From NCBI GenBank assembly GCA_947460345.1, contig CANHGM010000002.1, positions 1 to 64,000 on the forward strand: a stretch of 64,000 bases of DNA, in the 5' to 3' direction. The notes under the pieces are model-generated. The model was not told the DNA's origin. It saw only the letters and a program-made list of their open reading frames with translations, and searched no databases. Origin of the DNA: Bacteroidota bacterium. GTDB taxonomy: Bacteria; Bacteroidota; Bacteroidia; UKL13-3. Position numbers and translations under genes: made by a program. Below, in pieces: positions 61,743 through 64,000 of this stretch. How positions within the stretch are numbered: the stretch's first letter is position 1; every line of letters begins with the position of its first letter.

Positions 61743-63161
61743 AGCTTTTTTCGATACTTTATATATTTCGCACCAAGCTACTCCACTTTTAAACTTCTTT
61801 TCTAAGGTTATATTAAATTTTTTATTAAGCTCATCTAGATTAAAGTCTCTCTCTACAGGAGATAAGATTAAATATTTAGTATCATCATCCATTGATGCAT
61901 CTACATGGCTAAATTCATTTCCTGATAAATATCCGCATGTTTTATGTGAAAGTTGTTCAATCATCAAAAAATGAGTTGTTATATGAGTATTATATAAGTT
62001 TTTACTTTCACAGTATTTAACCATATTGCTATGTACATTTACAAGGCTAGAATATGTTAAATCAACATCAGAAATATCAGCTTTATAGCTTCTAGGAATC
62101 ATGGTAAAACTGAATACACACAACAGACTCATAACAATTATATAGTAGTTTTTTTTAGTAAATAAACTTCCACACATGATAACTATTAATATAATTACAG
62201 CAGGTATTGTACTATATAAATATCGGGTTGAAAGAAAATTGATTGAACAAAAAAGAATATAGATGATAATAAAGGTTGAAAGGATTGTAAATATTGACTT
62301 ATAATCTTGGTTGAATTTAATTTTCTTAAATAATAATAGCAGTATATATATAGCGATAATTGCGATAAAAATAATTCTACCTTGTCTTGAAAAAATAAAT
62401 GTGAGCGACCAACTCATTTTATCAAATATTGAGTTTAAACTCAAATCAATCCAGCCAGTATGTCTTGGATAAAAAAACCATCCAAGTCTAATTTTTTGTA
62501 TAAGATAAAATAAAAATCCTACAATAAAAGGACTACTATATATACTGATTGATTTTAAAACAATCCCGGTTTTTTTGGTTTTTAATGCCTCTAAAAATCC
62601 AAACATTGAAAGAGTTAAACACATAACTATTCCAGCTTCTTTGGTAAGAATAAGGCACGACATAAAAAAGACCATCCAAAATGTTTGCTTTTTTAGAAAA
62701 AAATACAAAGACAGTAAAGTAAAAATAGTTAACAAAATTTCAGATAGCATCATTCCACTTTGAGCTAGCGTAACTGGCTGCCATGCAACTATAATAGAAG
62801 CAAACGAGGCTAAAATAGGTTCATTTGTAGTTTTATTTACTATTAAATAAACTATAATGAACAGGATACAAGCTAAAATTAATGGAAAAATATGAGCAGT
62901 GGTTACATCTGTACCCATTACAGACATCCATAACGAACTTAAAAAATAAAACATCAACGGGTGCCCTGTATATAAATCGGCATTGATACTGCCTGGTAAT
63001 AAACTCGGGCCTTTTTCAATCATTTCATATATTGCTCGAGTATATACCCAACTTTCATCCCAAAAATAAGGCAGACTTAAAAATTGAATTTTAAAGAGGA
63101 TAAATGCCATACAATTTATTGACAGCAATGCTAAACCTATATTATTGATTTTGTTTTTCAA
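61737..63161 (-). CDS. Polytopic membrane protein, GT39/ArnT-like glycosyltransferase candidate
   Basis: A 474-residue membrane protein with about ten hydrophobic segments. The early segment FLSLPYFWDESWVYTRAIY has Asp-Glu after the first helix, where ArnT- and PMT-type (GT-C) enzymes have the catalytic DE. YTGHPLMFYFLSSLWM is a second fit to GT-C loop 1. It is therefore a likely dolichol/undecaprenyl-phosphate-sugar dependent transferase, but the C-terminal soluble part is short and function is not certain. The start is TTG at 63161; a minus-strand TATATTTG box at 63184-63191 lies about 22 bases upstream. Its stop overlaps the BNR gene end by 6 bases. Confidence 0.75.
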   Translation of the reverse strand: MKNKINNIGLALLSINCMAFILFKIQFLSLPYFWDESWVYTRAIYEMIEKGPSLLPGSINADLYTGHPLMFYFLSSLWMSVMGTDVTTAHIFPLILACILFIIVYLIVNKTTNEPILASFASIIVAWQPVTLAQSGMMLSEILLTIFTLLSLYFFLKKQTFWMVFFMSCLILTKEAGIVMCLTLSMFGFLEALKTKKTGIVLKSISIYSSPFIVGFLFYLIQKIRLGWFFYPRHTGWIDLSLNSIFDKMSWSLTFIFSRQGRIIFIAIIAIYILLLLFKKIKFNQDYKSIFTILSTFIIIYILFCSINFLSTRYLYSTIPAVIILIVIMCGSLFTKKNYYIIVMSLLCVFSFTMIPRSYKADISDVDLTYSSLVNVHSNMVKYCESKNLYNTHITTHFLMIEQLSHKTCGYLSGNEFSHVDASMDDDTKYLILSPVERDFNLDELNKKFNITLEKKFKSGVAWCEIYKVSKKAL

Positions 63162-63231
63162 TTTCTTGTTTATGATTTATTTGCAAATATATTGAAAGTG
63201 TTAGCAATACCTTTACTTATTTTGCAACACA

Positions 63232-64000
63232 ATGCATCTTCATAAAATTGAACTTTTACATTTTAAAAATCATGAAAAGTGGGTCGAAAACTTTTGTTCA
63301 GGTGTAAACTGCATTACAGGAAGAAATGGTAGTGGAAAAACTAATATTTTAGATGCTATATATTTATTGTCTTTTTGCAAATCTAACTTTCAGTCTATTG
63401 ATAAAAATATATGCTTCAATCATTCTGACTTTTACTCAGTAAAAGGTGAATATATATCAAATGAGATTGACTTTGAAGTGTCATGTAAATATCAAGAAGG
63501 GAAAAGGAAGATAGTTAAATTCAATAATAATGCGTATAAAAAACTAAGTGAACATATAGGGGTTATACCTTTAGTTATGATTACACCGCTCGACATACAA
63601 TTGATCAATGAAGCTAGTGAAGAGAGAAGACGTTTAATTGACTCTACAATAGGTCAAGTGGATCACATTTATTTAAATAAACTTACTGAATACTATAAAA
63701 TCCTTGAACATAGAAATAAGTTATTAAAAGAATATAGCCAGAATCAAGCAGTCGTATTGTCACAAGTTGATATCTGGAATAAACAACTTGTAGACCGAGG
63801 CAACTATATATATAAGGCTAGGAAAAAGCACTTGCAAAAAATATCTTTATTTGTATCAGATATATATGAGATATTATCAAGTAAAAGAGAAAATATAACT
63901 ATTGAATATATTTCAAAATTAAATACTGAATCGTTTGAACAATTAATTGAAAATAATTTTAAAAAAGATATTGTATTAGAAAGAACAACTGAAGGAATTC
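63232..64000 (+). CDS. recF: DNA replication/repair protein RecF (5' part, cut by window end)
   Basis: The frame opens at ATG 63232 (MHLHKIELLHFKNHEKW) and runs off the window after about 256 codons. The start matches RecF, and Walker A is GRNGSGKTNILDAIY. The segment LVMITPLDIQLINEASEERR with the family-typical RRRxID site (RRRLIDSTIGQV) follows. RecF loads RecA at gaps with RecO and RecR; the missing part would hold the ABC signature and Walker B. No gene of the dnaA-dnaN set precedes it in this window. Confidence 0.92.
   Translation, partial: MHLHKIELLHFKNHEKWVENFCSGVNCITGRNGSGKTNILDAIYLLSFCKSNFQSIDKNICFNHSDFYSVKGEYISNEIDFEVSCKYQEGKRKIVKFNNNAYKKLSEHIGVIPLVMITPLDIQLINEASEERRRLIDSTIGQVDHIYLNKLTEYYKILEHRNKLLKEYSQNQAVVLSQVDIWNKQLVDRGNYIYKARKKHLQKISLFVSDIYEILSSKRENITIEYISKLNTESFEQLIENNFKKDIVLERTTEGI

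Noticed and set aside
1-64000. CRISPR array or known multi-gene defence system
   Set aside because: No regularly spaced repeat-spacer pattern and no cas or known defence cluster was found. The DUF4143 ATPase and the dead hicAB pair are the only accessory-type candidates.

Overview
The window is about 64 kb of AT-rich chromosome from a member of the Bacteroidota. Four things point there: promoter -7 boxes of the TAnnTTTG type close to start codons and no obvious Shine-Dalgarno sequences; several secreted proteins with type IX secretion (T9SS) C-terminal sorting domains; a complete alternative complex III operon (actABCDEF); and the clade-typical gene sets ftsX-DUF3098-uppP-truB and DUF177-rpmF-plsX. 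The genus cannot be told from this sequence. The gene set (alternative complex III, tryptophan 2,3-dioxygenase, ornithine aminotransferase, fused B12-dependent acyl-CoA mutase, one lycopene cyclase gene) suggests a respiring, amino-acid-using, probably pigmented heterotroph.

Layout. 1-2.1 kb: a tyrosine recombinase reads away from the 3' end of a tRNA-Arg(CCG), which looks like the right end of an integrated element extending left of the window. 2.2-9 kb: cell envelope and housekeeping genes (ftsX, DUF3098, uppP, truB, ysxC, cmk, an SPFH protein) and one T9SS cargo protein. 9-12.4 kb: the fused mutase icmF. 12.4-15.2 kb: an accessory, decaying patch with a hicAB toxin-antitoxin pair in which each gene has a nonsense codon, a DUF4143 ATPase under a perfect 45-bp palindrome, and a diheme cytochrome c gene with two frameshifts. 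15.3-24.3 kb: an eight-gene minus-strand run (mnmA, lipoprotein, S8 protease, tatC, 2-hydroxyacid dehydrogenase, kynA, VWA protein, MoxR-type ATPase). 24.5-30.1 kb: glmM, an S41 protease, a TauE-like transporter, DUF177-rpmF-plsX. 30.3-39.0 kb: the act operon from a good promoter to a strong terminator. 39.1-41.7 kb: a gene-poor stretch with a truncated ECF sigma factor, palindromes, rhlE and interspersed-repeat-like DNA. 41.7-50 kb: mfd, a nonsense-interrupted secreted protein gene, lycopene cyclase, ftsE with a small partner, an OmpA/TPR lipoprotein and ung. 50-64 kb: T9SS and gliding-type surface proteins, a Kazal-like secreted protein, lpxK, a glucosaminidase, rocD, aroA, murQ, a large BNR-repeat protein, a membrane glycosyltransferase-like protein and the 5' part of recF.

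How genes connect. ActB has a twin-arginine-like motif before a lipobox, and tatC lies in the same window. FtsX and FtsE are partners but lie 44 kb apart. UppP, GlmM, MurQ, LpxK and the glucosaminidase serve wall and LPS metabolism. I do not see a clearly new multi-gene system. The most interesting signals are the promoter palindrome of the DUF4143 ATPase, the cluster of broken genes, the extra fused heme domain on ActA, the MoxR-VWA pair, and the many start codons lying just after -7 boxes, several of them TTG.
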